Source: Welwitschia mirabilis
Lineage: Eukaryota > Gnetophyta > Gnetopsida > Welwitschiales
Reading direction: 5' to 3'
Length of the DNA stretch: 64,000 bases
NCBI GenBank assembly: GCA_051453625.1
Contig: JBOZIK010000001.1
Span: 178,530,085 to 178,594,084 of the forward strand
Shown here: positions 21,891 to 32,275 of the stretch, in pieces
Layout: the number at the start of each line of letters is the position of its first letter
Numbering within the stretch: position 1 is the first letter of the stretch
Translations under genes and position numbers: made by a program
The notes under the pieces: model-generated
The model's database searches: none
Seen by the model: only the letters and a program-made list of their open reading frames with translations
What the model was told of the DNA's origin: nothing

Positions 21891-23426
21891 TGATAGGATA
21901 GAGAAGGGGTAAATAGGTTCTTAAAAAAAATCAACACAATATTCTAAATAAATCCAATCTGAAATAAAACTTACATACAATAATGAACTATTCTAAAATG
22001 TGCACAATATGAACAAATAATAGAAGTAAAGAAACAAAAACTAAAAGCACAAAAATACTAATTTGATGTAAGCCAGATTTATAGTAGTTCGAGAAAACTC
22101 CTATGCTACTCTCAATGATCAGCTTATCCCTAAGCTAGATCTTGGATCTTTGTTACTTCACTAGGTATTATAGGTTCACCTGTAATCTTTACAAATGAAC
22201 TTTTTTAGGCTCAGTCTCAACCCTTAGAATGAAATTTTCAAGGCTTAGTCTTAACCTTTAAAATAGACTTTTCAAGGCCTAGTCTTAACCTTTCACANNN
22301 NNNNNNNTTCACAAAGCAAGGCAGTGATGTAATAATGCCTTTAGAGCATGTATATCACTTATTTTTGATTTAGTAAATTTGATGGAGCTTTTCTCCTATA
22401 GAAGAAGAATAAATGAAGCCTTAATCTGACCTTGAAGGTAGAGAGGATGCCAATAGTAGATCTCCTTTGGTCAGAAATATAGATGCCAAGATACAATAGT
22501 GAAAGTCACCCAAATATAATGCTTGATCCTTAAAATCTAATAGATTTATCTAAATGAAAATAGTTCCAAAATATTCTTTAGTTATCTATGTCTTTGCTAT
22601 TTATATTAGAAGGCTTTTAAGATTTATTACATTTGAAATGTACTTCCAATGGTTGTAAATGATTAGCAAATGGCTATTTAATGACTACATAATGGATACA
22701 TAATATTTAGAAAAATTTTACTTTTATTCTGTCTACTTAATCCCACAAAAATTCGGTCGACTCCATGTGGTGTCATGAGTTACACAAGTCACTTGAGTGA
22801 GAAGTTTGGTTACCCCAATTTCTTATGACTCCCTGTCTAATCAACCTCATCTAGGTTAGTTGACCCCAGTTTCGTCACCTGCTACTTTATCTGGTCATCT
22901 GCTCCATTGACAAAATTACTTTCCAATTTTCTGCATTGAGTCTGATTGATCCCTTCAGGTGCCTAATTGACCTCATGATGATTAGCTCAGGCATACCAGT
23001 TGCACAGTGCTGAGTCTAATTGACCCCATCATAGATCTAGTTGACTCTTTGTCATTCTGTCTAGGGATACTATTTATCAGATCCTCAAATTTGATCAACC
23101 CCATAAAGGTCCAGTTGACTCCTTGCCATTTGGTTCAAGGACACTGACTTTTGAGGTTACATGTTCAGTCGATCCCATTAAAATATGGTTGACCCCTCTA
23201 GATATAGTTCATTTTATATCTATTTTAGGTGTAGTTAACCCCTTGAAAATCCAGTTGACCCTATCAAGAGGGTAAAAGAACTGACAAGTTTCTAGTGTTT
23301 AAAATTTGATAATTTCACTTCCTTCTTTTGACCTACAAGTAATTTAACACATTATTCATAAGATACATAAACTTTTCTATACAAAAAATATTAGTTTAAC
23401 ATAACTTAGTAAAACATAATCCAACA
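21891..23426 (-). repeat. LTR of copia B
   Basis: Minus strand TGTTGGATTATG at 23426 to CTATCA at 21891, aligning with both LTRs of copia A. It has the same U3 motif array (about 23290-22740) and a TATA-like TAATATAAATAGC (22610-22596, minus). A 10-N gap at 22298-22307 has TTCACA on both edges. It is flanked by the element's own polypurine tract on one side and a primer-binding site on the other. Confidence 0.85.
22596..22610 (-). promoter_or_regulatory. Probable TATA box of copia B LTR
   Basis: The minus strand reads TCTAATATAAATAGC, matching 11011-11024 in copia A, about 100-150 bases downstream of the last U3 repeat. Confidence 0.5.
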
Positions 23427-23989
23427 ATATCCTTCTTTGACATTGATGGCAAACAATACTTAGTTGTAAAGAATTAGAACTTTTAGAAAAGCTCCCCCTT
23501 ACAAAATGCCTATTTGCAAAATAATATTCCTTTTGAAACAAGTGAAAGAATTTTGAATAAATAAATTTTGTGCTTTAAATGAAACAATTTAATATGTACA
23601 TTTGAAAGTTTAAAAGGCACAACTTTATGACAAGCATAATTTGATTATGTAAACTTATTTAACATTGAATTAGATGTAACAAATTATAATATATTTTCAA
23701 TGTTAAAAAACTTTAAACTTTTTTTAAGCACATATAATACCAAAAATAAAAACATATTTAGCATATATGATTTGGAAAGGAATAAATAGATTTGAGATAC
23801 CAAATGAAACACAGTTTTGTATATAATAGATAAGTGCATTTCATTAGGCATAAGAAAACATTACAAAGTAGAAGTGCAAGCATTACAAACTAAAAGTGCT
23901 CATTAAGAGCATACAATTGAAATCATATAAAAAGTATTTAACAATACACAACTAATTCTTCCCCTTTTGACATCAATGACAAAGGAGAG

Positions 23990-25059
23990 AACATAAAAAT
24001 AAAACATAATTTAAAATATTTAATCAAACTCCTTCTCCTCCTTTTCGTTTTCTTTAAAGTCTTTCTTTGACTTTTCTTCATCACCTCCTGTGTGAGTTGA
24101 ACTAGTGACCTCTGCTGAGGTATCAGCAATATCATAACTAGCTATAATAGGGGTTTCCTTCATGTGTCTGGTATGGGATTCAATTCATATTAGATATGAA
24201 ATGGTCTTATTAAGAAAGACTTTCTTTTGAGAAGGCAATTTTTAAGATTTCTTAGAAGAGAGAAAGATGTATATGTGGGATAAGGATACACACCAAATGG
24301 ATGCCATAGGCTAAAGGGTCTCCAGTTTTGGATGAAAGATAACATGAAAATGATAGCAAATACTTGTGATAAGCACAGACTAAGATAACTTCCTAGTTCT
24401 GTGATACTCCAGCAGTGAGACCATATTCTTTAGTATTATGGTAGTAGCATCAATAGAATGCTCAGTCTCTACCAAATACATTGGATAAGCTCAATAGCAA
24501 GAGGGCTCATTATGATGTCCAGCCAAGTTTAAAAAGTTATAAGTAAAAATTAAGTGGAGAAAGTAATAATTTGAAGTTAACAAAGAAGTAGACAGAGTAT
24601 GCTTTCAAGTAGGCATCTTAGCATTAATCTCTCTAGTAATTGTAGGCTTATCTTTCATGGTGTCTTAAAGAGGTCAAAACTCTTCATAGTCACCCTTGGA
24701 AGATTGGTTAGCTCAAAAATAAGATTGACTATTACTCTTATCTACTTACCTAAAATGAGGATTTCAAGAGTCCTTGAGTCACGATCATAAGAAGAATTAT
24801 AGTAAAAAATCCAAATGAGAAAAGGATAAGAAAAACTAAAAACATCCAAAAAGTGATCAAGATCCTAATCTCACAATAGTTGGATAACTTCTCGAGTGCT
24901 CTAAGCTCTAAAGTAGCTACTGATCACTCCTAGTACACTACTTTCTTTTAAACTTTTCAGAGAATTATCAATATCCTCCTCTAATATCCCTTGGTAGAAA
25001 ATAGCTAGATACCTGGAAGGAGATTCCTTCACTCTCCTCTTGGGTGAGCTTTCAGCCAT
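23990..25059 (-). pseudogene. Second ORF of copia B
   Basis: This is the counterpart of 8496-9483. It opens with a true ATG (25059-25057), 'MAESSPKRRVKESPSRYLAI', then 'FYQGILEEDID', and ends in an acidic tail containing 'GGDEEKSKKDFKENEKEE' near 24075-24020, followed by the upstream polypurine motif. Tandem GTCGAC-type motifs lie just upstream (25260-25430), as in A. Multiple in-frame stops and shifts break it. It resembles the ATHILA ORF-1 or 'putative plant transposon' proteins by layout only. The Lys/Arg-rich frame at 23938-24135 is a shifted reading of the acidic tail. Confidence 0.6.
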
Positions 25060-25423
25060 TTTAGGACTTTACAAATAAGAAAATTAAGAGGAAAAAAACT
25101 AGATCTAGGAGCAAAGGCTTTGAATCTTAAAGAAAAAGAGCTAGATCTAACAGATGGGGAGGGCTAGAACACATGAAATTGATTTAGGATCCTCTTTTTT
25201 TATAAGCCATGAGAAATAAGACAAAATAAAGAAAGAAATTAAGTCCAACAACGCTACTTTCACACTGTGATTCATCAGGTCTGATCAACCATTCGAGATT
25301 CCAATCAATCCATTAAGACACAAGTCTAAAGTACTAGAAGGGGTCTAGGCGATCGGGCTTTCAGGATAGTTAATCGGCTACATCTAGTCTACTGAATTAT
25401 AGATCTAGTCAACCACCTTGTAA

Positions 25424-25609
25424 TCAATCAAAGAATGGTAATTGAACTCCCAGTTCATTTTCATGATTGACAATTAGGTTATAAACATAGGGTGTTACAT
25501 TAGAATTCTTTAGAAAGAATTTAGTTTTAGCAAGATTTAAGCTAACATCATAGTTTGTATGAAATAACTTATCGATCACTTTAGCATCTATTCTATAAAT
25601 ATTATCCAC
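25424..25609 (-). pseudogene. Link segment of copia B polyprotein
   Basis: Sixty-one codons open from the gap edge side, reading 'AKTKFFLKNSNVTPYVYNL' and ending 'ENELGVQLPFFD'. The corresponding place in A has 'NYKVRLYFCNFIFDHKYELGV'. It lies between the protease, hidden in the gap, and the second ORF. It may be a leftover of integrase N-terminal sequence or a family-specific spacer. Confidence 0.45.
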
Positions 25610-25662
25610 TCATTTTGCAAAAAAGATAGAAATATTTGTTTTTTCATCTTCAACTTCACATT

Positions 25663-26597
25663 NNNNNNNNNNNNNNNNNNNNNNNNNNNNNNNNNNNNNN
25701 NNNNNNNNNNNNNNNNNNNNNNNNNNNNNNNNNNNNNNNNNNNNNNNNNNNNNNNNNNNNNNNNNNNNNNNNNNNNNNNNNNNNNNNNNNNNNNNNNNNN
25801 NNNNNNNNNNNNNNNNNNNNNNNNNNNNNNNNNNNNNNNNNNNNNNNNNNNNNNNNNNNNNNNNNNNNNNNNNNNNNNNNNNNNNNNNNNNNNNNNNNNN
25901 NNNNNNNNNNNNNNNNNNNNNNNNNNNNNNNNNNNNNNNNNNNNNNNNNNNNNNNNNNNNNNNNNNNNNNNNNNNNNNNNNNNNNNNNNNNNNNNNNNNN
26001 NNNNNNNNNNNNNNNNNNNNNNNNNNNNNNNNNNNNNNNNNNNNNNNNNNNNNNNNNNNNNNNNNNNNNNNNNNNNNNNNNNNNNNNNNNNNNNNNNNNN
26101 NNNNNNNNNNNNNNNNNNNNNNNNNNNNNNNNNNNNNNNNNNNNNNNNNNNNNNNNNNNNNNNNNNNNNNNNNNNNNNNNNNNNNNNNNNNNNNNNNNNN
26201 NNNNNNNNNNNNNNNNNNNNNNNNNNNNNNNNNNNNNNNNNNNNNNNNNNNNNNNNNNNNNNNNNNNNNNNNNNNNNNNNNNNNNNNNNNNNNNNNNNNN
26301 NNNNNNNNNNNNNNNNNNNNNNNNNNNNNNNNNNNNNNNNNNNNNNNNNNNNNNNNNNNNNNNNNNNNNNNNNNNNNNNNNNNNNNNNNNNNNNNNNNNN
26401 NNNNNNNNNNNNNNNNNNNNNNNNNNNNNNNNNNNNNNNNNNNNNNNNNNNNNNNNNNNNNNNNNNNNNNNNNNNNNNNNNNNNNNNNNNNNNNNNNNNN
26501 NNNNNNNNNNNNNNNNNNNNNNNNNNNNNNNNNNNNNNNNNNNNNNNNNNNNNNNNNNNNNNNNNNNNNNNNNNNNNNNNNNNNNNNNNNNNNNNNN
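25663..26597. other. Assembly gap, 935 N
   Basis: By comparison with copia A this gap should hold the protease stub, so whether B keeps an integrase fragment is unknown. No flank repeat was seen. Confidence 0.9.
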
Positions 26598-26710
26598 AGA
26601 TGGTTCACTTCTCTTAAGAATAAATTTAAAAGGTAAAGTATTTTTAGTTCCTTAAAAAAATTAATTTTCTAATTTTGCAAAAAAACTTTGAATGACTAAA
26701 TTTACCACAA

Positions 26711-26770
26711 AAATTACATTAAAGTTTAGAAGCATACTTAAATTACATAAAAGTTTAGAAGCATACTTAC
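26711..26770. repeat. Tandem duplication of about 30 bases
   Basis: Two adjacent copies, AATTACATTAAAGTTTAG and AATTACATAAAAGTTTAG, each followed by AAGCATACTTA. Inside copia B, in the region of the second zinc finger. Confidence 0.8.
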
Positions 26771-26915
26771 TCTTCCAGTTTACCTGTTCTTGAGATTTTA
26801 GCAAACTAAAGCTAATACTTGATCTGTCTCTAGTAGGTTTTCACACTTCAAGCATCTATTCCAATTTAGAAGAGCTACTAAAGAATTTATTTACAAAAAG
26901 CAAAATATATTTTAC

Positions 26916-27143
26916 TTAAAAAATTAGGCTGGTGTTGTCATATTTTAACACATTATATTTCTCTTCCAATTCCTCCTTTTCTTTGATGATAGTCTTTATT
27001 ATTCTATTTAAATCACTTATTCTCTTAGCTAGCTTTTTACATTCCTCATACAACTCCTGACATATGTCTTCTAACTCATCCTCTTCTTCATTGATCATAT
27101 CCAAATTATCAGGCATTGATGTACTAGGAGAGTGGTGGCACAA
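26916..27143 (-). pseudogene. Coiled-coil segment of copia B gag region
   Basis: This frame of 75 codons aligns with 6983-7264, including 'QELYEECKKLAKRISDLN' and 'KEELEEKYNVLKYDN'. Asp/Asn-rich sequence upstream to 27251 also matches A. It is the best-kept part of the family in this window. The first codon is not a real start, and the gag N-terminus is lost at the gap. Confidence 0.7.
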
Positions 27144-27251
27144 AAGCCATGAAGAATAACCTTTTATCTATATCTAATTCTTGATCTGAGTAGCTTTAAT
27201 CATTATCATCATAATCTTTATTATTCCATATAGCAATGAATGAGTAATTCT

Positions 27252-27351
27252 NNNNNNNNNNNNNNNNNNNNNNNNNNNNNNNNNNNNNNNNNNNNNNNNN
27301 NNNNNNNNNNNNNNNNNNNNNNNNNNNNNNNNNNNNNNNNNNNNNNNNNNN
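27252..27351. other. Assembly gap, 100 N, joining two different retrotransposons
   Basis: Left is minus-strand copia B interior; right is plus-strand gypsy gag. The lengths missing from both (copia 5' LTR and gag start; gypsy LTR, primer site and gag start) add to several kilobases, so the true gap is probably larger, or the join is wrong. Confidence 0.9.
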
Positions 27352-28740
27352 CAAGTTCAAGAAGCATTTATAAAAAGATTTATGAGTGAAACAACCATAA
27401 GAAAAAGAAAGAAAGAGGTAACAAATTTGCAATAACAACCTAATGAAAATTATGCCTTCACTTATGAATGATTTTTTATTTCAATCCATTCAAATCTTAT
27501 AGATGCATTTACTCAAGAAGAATTAATAGATTATTTCTATAGTGGACTTAATAGCCAAACATAATAACTTGTAGATTTTCCATGTGAAGGAAATTTGATA
27601 CATTTCATATTAGAAAATGCATGGAGATTGTTGAAAGAACTAGTTTAAGTAAGTCAAGCATGGTCTAAACCAACTGCTAAAGAAAATCATACAATAAGCC
27701 AAATTATAAAAGATTTTAAAGAAGTAAAACAAGAATAAAAAAAATTAAAAATATAAAAAGAACCAGAAAATGTCATTAAAGATTTTATAACACAATTAGA
27801 AAAATACACCCAAATGATTTTAGATGCAAAAGCTGCAACTAAAAAGAGTGTAGTTTCAACTTTGAATTTGTGTGAAGACAACTATCATATAACAAAGAGT
27901 GAGGTGTGTGCATTTAACCAAAAGTCTTTAAACTTTGAAATAAAAACAAAATCAAAACCAATTTTAATCTAGGATAAGTGAACAATCTATTTTTTAATCT
28001 TTTAAGAATACATTTTAGAACTTTTAAGCAAATCATCCAAATTTTCAACCATTTAGAAATAGATTTGAGAATGCTAACTTTCAAAAAAACAACTCAAGCT
28101 TCCAACCAAGTAACTCAAATTGTCAAGAAAGCACATCAAATTCACAAAACCAAAATGATCCACTTAGAAATTTCATTTATGAATTAGGAGAATTTCAAAT
28201 AAAAACAAATTAAAACATTGAAAATTTTGTTAATGTTCTTTAATAAACTATGCTTGCAAATCAAAGATCATAAGGATCACTTGCAACACAACCTTTATCA
28301 AATTATAANNNNNNNNNNNNNNNNNNNNNNNNNNNNNNNNNNNNNNNNNNNNNNNNNNNNNNNNNNNNNNNNNNNNNNNNNNNNNNNNNNNNNNNNNNNN
28401 NNNNNNNNNNNNNNNNNNNNNNNNNNNNTTAAAAAATCATACTTTCCTTCCTCCTTTAAGTGATAAGCTTAATAAGAAAAATTCTTCTCAAGATAAAGGT
28501 AAGAATCCTACAACCTTTTGGCTTGATACATTAAATACCAATTATATTTTTTATAATCATCTTAAAGCCTTAATGAAAAATGTGAGCATAAATTTACCAT
28601 TTTGAAAACTATTATAAAAAAATCTTAAATATTATAAGTTGTAAAAAGATATAGTTAGGAGGAAACAAAAATGAACTATACCTAGTAAAGTCTTGCTAGC
28701 CCAATCTATAACCAACTTAGTATTATAAAAATGTCTAAAA
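27352..28740 (+). pseudogene. Gypsy gag relic of element C
   Basis: Retrotrans_gag-type core: 'AFIKRFMSETTIRKRKKEV', then 'QEELIDYFYSGLNSQT'. These match the F-x-x-x-F-x-P......I-x-x-F-x-Q...E-x-L-x-x-x-x-x-F-Y-x-G-L pattern of this gag family. 28530-28640 reads 'HLKALMKNVSINLPF', the conserved F-L-x-x-L-x-x-L-x-x-N-I-P-F motif that leads into protease in Athila-type elements. A 120-N gap (28309-28428) interrupts it. Stops replace Gln and Trp codons. Confidence 0.75.
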
Positions 28741-28799
28741 TTTAAGGATCCAAGATCAACAATAATTAGTGTAATATTAGAAGAAAATAAAAGAATAAA

Positions 28800-29165
28800 A
28801 AAAAAGTTTTAATCAATATAGAAATGAGTGTTAATATTATGCCTTTACATATTTGTTAACGACTTGATTTGAAAAGTAGAATTGAGCCTACATGAATTGT
28901 CTTAAAATTGGTAGACACACTAGTAAAGAAACCTTTAGGAGTAATAAAAGATTTGGTCATTTAAATTAAAGAATAATTCTATCCAATAGATGTGATTTTA
29001 ATTGAAGTTGAGTATAATGAACATTATCCACTACTTTTAGGTAGTGCATTTTTTGTAACTTCCCATTGTATTATTGATACAAGAACTAAAATAATGAAAT
29101 GTTACTTAGAAAATAAAAAATTTACCATTAGAGTTTTTGATGCTGCTGAAAAAGACTTAGGGTTA
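28800..29165 (+). pseudogene. Gypsy aspartic protease relic of element C
   Basis: Reads 'NIEMSVNIMPL', 'LLLGSAFFVTSHCIIDT' and 'CYLENKKFTIRVFDAAEKD'. In this family the active site is A-x-A-D-L-G-A-S-x-N-x-M-P-x. Here the catalytic Asp is Asn and Gly is Glu, so it could not cut. The flap and the I-L-G-R-P-F-L-x-T block are recognisable. It continues in one frame toward the reverse transcriptase with few breaks. Confidence 0.75.
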
Positions 29166-29779
29166 TGAGTTGAATATTAAAAGAGAAATTAAGCCAACTT
29201 TACTTTTACAACATTATCCACTTAAAGAAAAATGATTAATGCTTCATAAGCCTAGCTTGTTTGATAATTCACTTGAAGTAAAAAACTTGAAAGCTTTCGA
29301 TAATGATTAACTTAACTATGAGAATTTAGGAATTTACTATTTTGATCTTCAAACTAAGCTTTCAATATATAAAAAGGTCCAACATATAAAAACAATTGAG
29401 ATGTCATATTCTAAGGAAGGTCGTCCATCCTAGTCATCCAAATGACAGTCTTAGATGATAATCAACTTTGATAAAAATTTAACTAAAACTAAAAATCTAA
29501 AATTAGATATTAAATATTTACTTAGTAGACTAATATATATCTTTCTATGTAATTATTAAAACAAACCTTTAATAATAAATGAAAATATTTTTCCTTAACA
29601 AGAATCAATTTTAATCTCAATTTTAAATACTAAGATTAATGTATTTTCTTGGTCCCATAAAGATTTAACAACCATTCCTACTTCCATTATTTAACATCAA
29701 ATCTACATTAAGGATAATGAAAACCTATTATGAAACCCTAAAATAGACTAAATCTAGCCCTTAAATAAGTCATAAAGAA

Positions 29780-30480
29780 TAAAATCATTAAATTAATGGA
29801 TGCTATAGTTATTTATGTCATATCTAATAATGAGTGAATTAGCCCTTTGATGGTAGTGCCTAAGATAGGTGGAAAGTGGAGAATGTGTATTAATTTTAGA
29901 AAACTAAATGAGATAATCAAGAAAGACCATTATCCTTTATCTTTCCTTGACTAGATACTTGATAAAATCCAAGGACAAGCCTTTTATTACTTTTTTGATG
30001 GGTATAGTGATTAAAATTGAGTTTGTATCACGAGTAAGGATCAAGCTAAAATAACTTTTACTTCATCTTTTGGAATATTTTCCCTTTGTATTGCTCCTAG
30101 TACTTTTTAACATGCAATGATGGATATCATGTCTAATATGTTAGAGGATTCAATTGAAATTTTTATGGATGACTTCTGGATTTATGATGAAAACTTTGAA
30201 AAAAATCTTAAAAAGGTTAGATAAAGTCCTTGATAGATGTATTGAGAGTAACCTACATTTGAGTTGGAAGAAGAGTTTATTTTTGGTTGATAATAGAATT
30301 GTCTTAGGTCATTACATTTCTAGTAAATAAATTAGGTTGGACCCTAAAAAAGTAAGCATCATTAAAGACCTAACTTCTCCAATAAATATAAAATAAGTTT
30401 GATCTTTCCTTAGTCATTATGTTTTTTATCATCATTTTATTTAGGGTTATTCTAAAATGTGTAAATCCCTTCACTTGTTA
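29780..30480 (+). pseudogene. Gypsy reverse transcriptase relic of element C
   Basis: RNA-templated DNA polymerase. Clear blocks include 'PLMVVPKIGGKWRMCINF' near 29850, then 'KKDHYPLSFLD' and 'YYFFDGYSD' near 29980 (F-L-D-G-Y-S-G-Y in the family). 'TFTSSFGIFSLCIAPSTF' follows at 30056-30110, and 'IEIFMDDFWIY' at 30150-30180. In this last motif, the place of the family's F-M-D-D-F/YVDD, both catalytic aspartates remain. Gln and Trp positions are TAA/TAG. After the active site the frame shifts. Confidence 0.85.
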
Positions 30481-30489
30481 CTTGAAAAA

Positions 30490-30960
30490 GAAGTTAAATT
30501 TGAATGGAATGAATATTTTCAGCTTACTTTTAAAACAATTAAAGATACAATCTCTTCTACACCTATTGTAATAGGATCTGATTGGAACAAAGACCTTTAG
30601 TTAATATGTGATGCTAGTAATGTTGTTGTGGATGGGGTTTTTGGAAAAAAAAATATGAAAATGATTTTAAGATTATATCCTATCATAGCAAAAATTTGTT
30701 TAAAGATCAAATAAATTACACTACTATTGAGAAAGCAATGTTAGTAATAATCTTTTACTTTGATATGCTTAGATACTATCTCTTAGGTGTTTATATAAAA
30801 GTTTATACCAACTATGTAGCTATTAGATACCTCATGCCCAAGAAAGATTCTAGTGCTAAAATCATTAGATAAATTCTTTTTATGTAAGAATTTAATCTCA
30901 CCATCAATGATAAAGCAGAAAAGCATAATAGTATAGTAAATCATTTGTTACATCTTTCTT
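30490..30960 (+). pseudogene. Gypsy RNase H relic of element C
   Basis: RNase H degrades the RNA strand of the hybrid. 'LICDASNVVVDGVFG' (about 30600-30645) matches the C-D-A-S-D-x-A-V-G-A-V-L-G entry block, with the first catalytic Asp kept. Farther on, 'TTIEKAMLVII' and 'YTNYVAIRYL' (about 30720-30830) correspond to T-T-E-K-E-L-L-A and Y-T-D-H-A-A-I-R-Y-L; the last motif has Asp changed to Asn. Confidence 0.75.
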
Positions 30961-31139
30961 ATTCTTCTCTTGATGATATTCTAATTGATAATTCTTTTTC
31001 AGATAAAAAAGTTTTTGCCATATCTTCTACTCATCATCCTCCTTGATATGCTAATTTAGTTAATTATTTTATTACCACAAGAATGTGACAATATTGGAAT
31101 CATAACCAAAGAAAAGTTTTCTCTATAGAATAGGTGATT

Positions 31140-32275
31140 ACAAATGGTATCATAGGTACAAAGACTAAATCATAAGAAAATGTGTGCCTAAATGGGAAAA
31201 ATTAGACATCCTTCATTTTGTGATGGTGGTATTCATAGAGGCCATTTTAGTGGACAAAAAATAGCAATGAAAATTGTTCACTTTGGTTTTTATTAACCTA
31301 GTCTTTTTTAAAACTTTTTTAATTTTTCTAGAAGGTGTGATGCTTGTCAATGTTATGATAGCATTATTCATTCTTATGAGATGCCCCTTAAACCTATTCT
31401 TAAATGTAAACCTTTTAATTATTATATAATTAATTTTATAAACCCTTTTAAACCACCTTCTAATAATAAGAACTACATTTTAATAACTATTGATTATGTT
31501 ACTAAATAGGTTAAAGCTATTTCTACTTTTACGATTGATAATCGACCTATTCGTACTTTTGTTAGAACTTAGCTTTTTCAATGTTTTGGTTTTTCTAGGA
31601 TTATCATTATTGATCAAGAAACTCATTTTATTAATTAACATTTTAGGAAAATTCTTTTATCCATTGCAATTGAACATAGAGTAGCTTATGCTTATCATCC
31701 ACAAATGAATGATCAAAATGAAAATGCAAATAGAGAAATAAAGAAAATGCTATAAAAAATTATCTTTATTAATAAGAAATCTTGAGTTTCTAAGCTTAAC
31801 AATGTTCTTTGAGCTTACCATACTACTTGGCATAATTCTCTTTGTTTATCACCTTATAAACTTTCACAGGGGAAAGCTTGTGTTTTACTAGTTAATGTGT
31901 CTTATAATTCTTACTATTCTTCCCATTAATTTAATCTTGTAAACCTTCATGGAAATATTAAAAATAGATTAGTCCAACTTAATTACTTAAATGCAAAATG
32001 TACTCACGCTATACATTGTCAACTCATTAATAAAGCCCAAGCTATAAGTTCAAACATGATAGAAAGTTACTTCATAAAAAGTTTAAAATTAGTTAACTTA
32101 TTCTTTATATAATAGTAGAGTACATCTTTTACATAATAAGTTGACCTCTAAATGGTTATGTTATTATCTTATAGATAAAGTACATTATAATGGCTCTATT
32201 AAGATTTCTGACTTTGATACTAAGGAGATTCAAAAAGTTAATGGAAAAAGGTTAAAAAAATATTAAAAAAATCTT
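31140..32275 (+). pseudogene. Gypsy integrase relic of element C
   Basis: Integrase inserts the DNA copy. The zinc-binding end survives as 'RRCDACQCYDS' (about 31330-31365). The rve core reads 'IINFINPF', where the first catalytic Asp is Asn, then 'IIIIDQETHF' with the second Asp kept (about 31598-31630). 'YAYHPQMNDQNENANREIK' (about 31687-31745) keeps the catalytic Glu. The C-terminal part runs through 'SPYKLSQGKACVLLV' to 'KVNGKRLKKY' at about 32232-32265, where the recognisable protein ends without a chromodomain. Many TAA/TAG stops. Confidence 0.85.

Larger units (their letters stand above)
21891..27251 (-). mobile_element. Ty1/copia retrotransposon B (same family as A), 5' end missing
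   Basis: In minus-strand order: gag end, coiled coil (27143-26916), a large gap, the 'ELGV' link segment (25609-25424), second ORF (25059 to about 23990), polypurine tracts and an LTR (23426-21891). Each part has a counterpart in copia A in the same order, so the non-autonomous layout predates both copies. The 5' LTR and gag start are missing. The element breaks at the 100-N gap at 27252, and an unrelated plus-strand gypsy element lies on the other side. Confidence 0.8.
27352..32275 (+). mobile_element. Ty3/gypsy element C, Athila/Tat-like, gag-pol relic
   Basis: A plus-strand series in normal gypsy order (gag, protease, reverse transcriptase, RNase H, integrase) leaves no doubt about the superfamily. 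Wording of the motifs ('VVPKIGGKWRMCINFRKLNE', 'KLSQGKACVLLV', 'KVNGKRLKKY') is that of Athila/Tat-type plant elements. No chromodomain follows integrase. Stops, mostly TAA/TAG, occur every few dozen codons. The 5' LTR, primer site and gag start are lost at the gap at 27252, and no 3' LTR could be paired. Element D on the minus strand is a relative. Confidence 0.8.

Noticed and set aside
25610-26655. Long open frames on both strands
   Set aside because: They exist only because N carries no stops in the 935-N gap.
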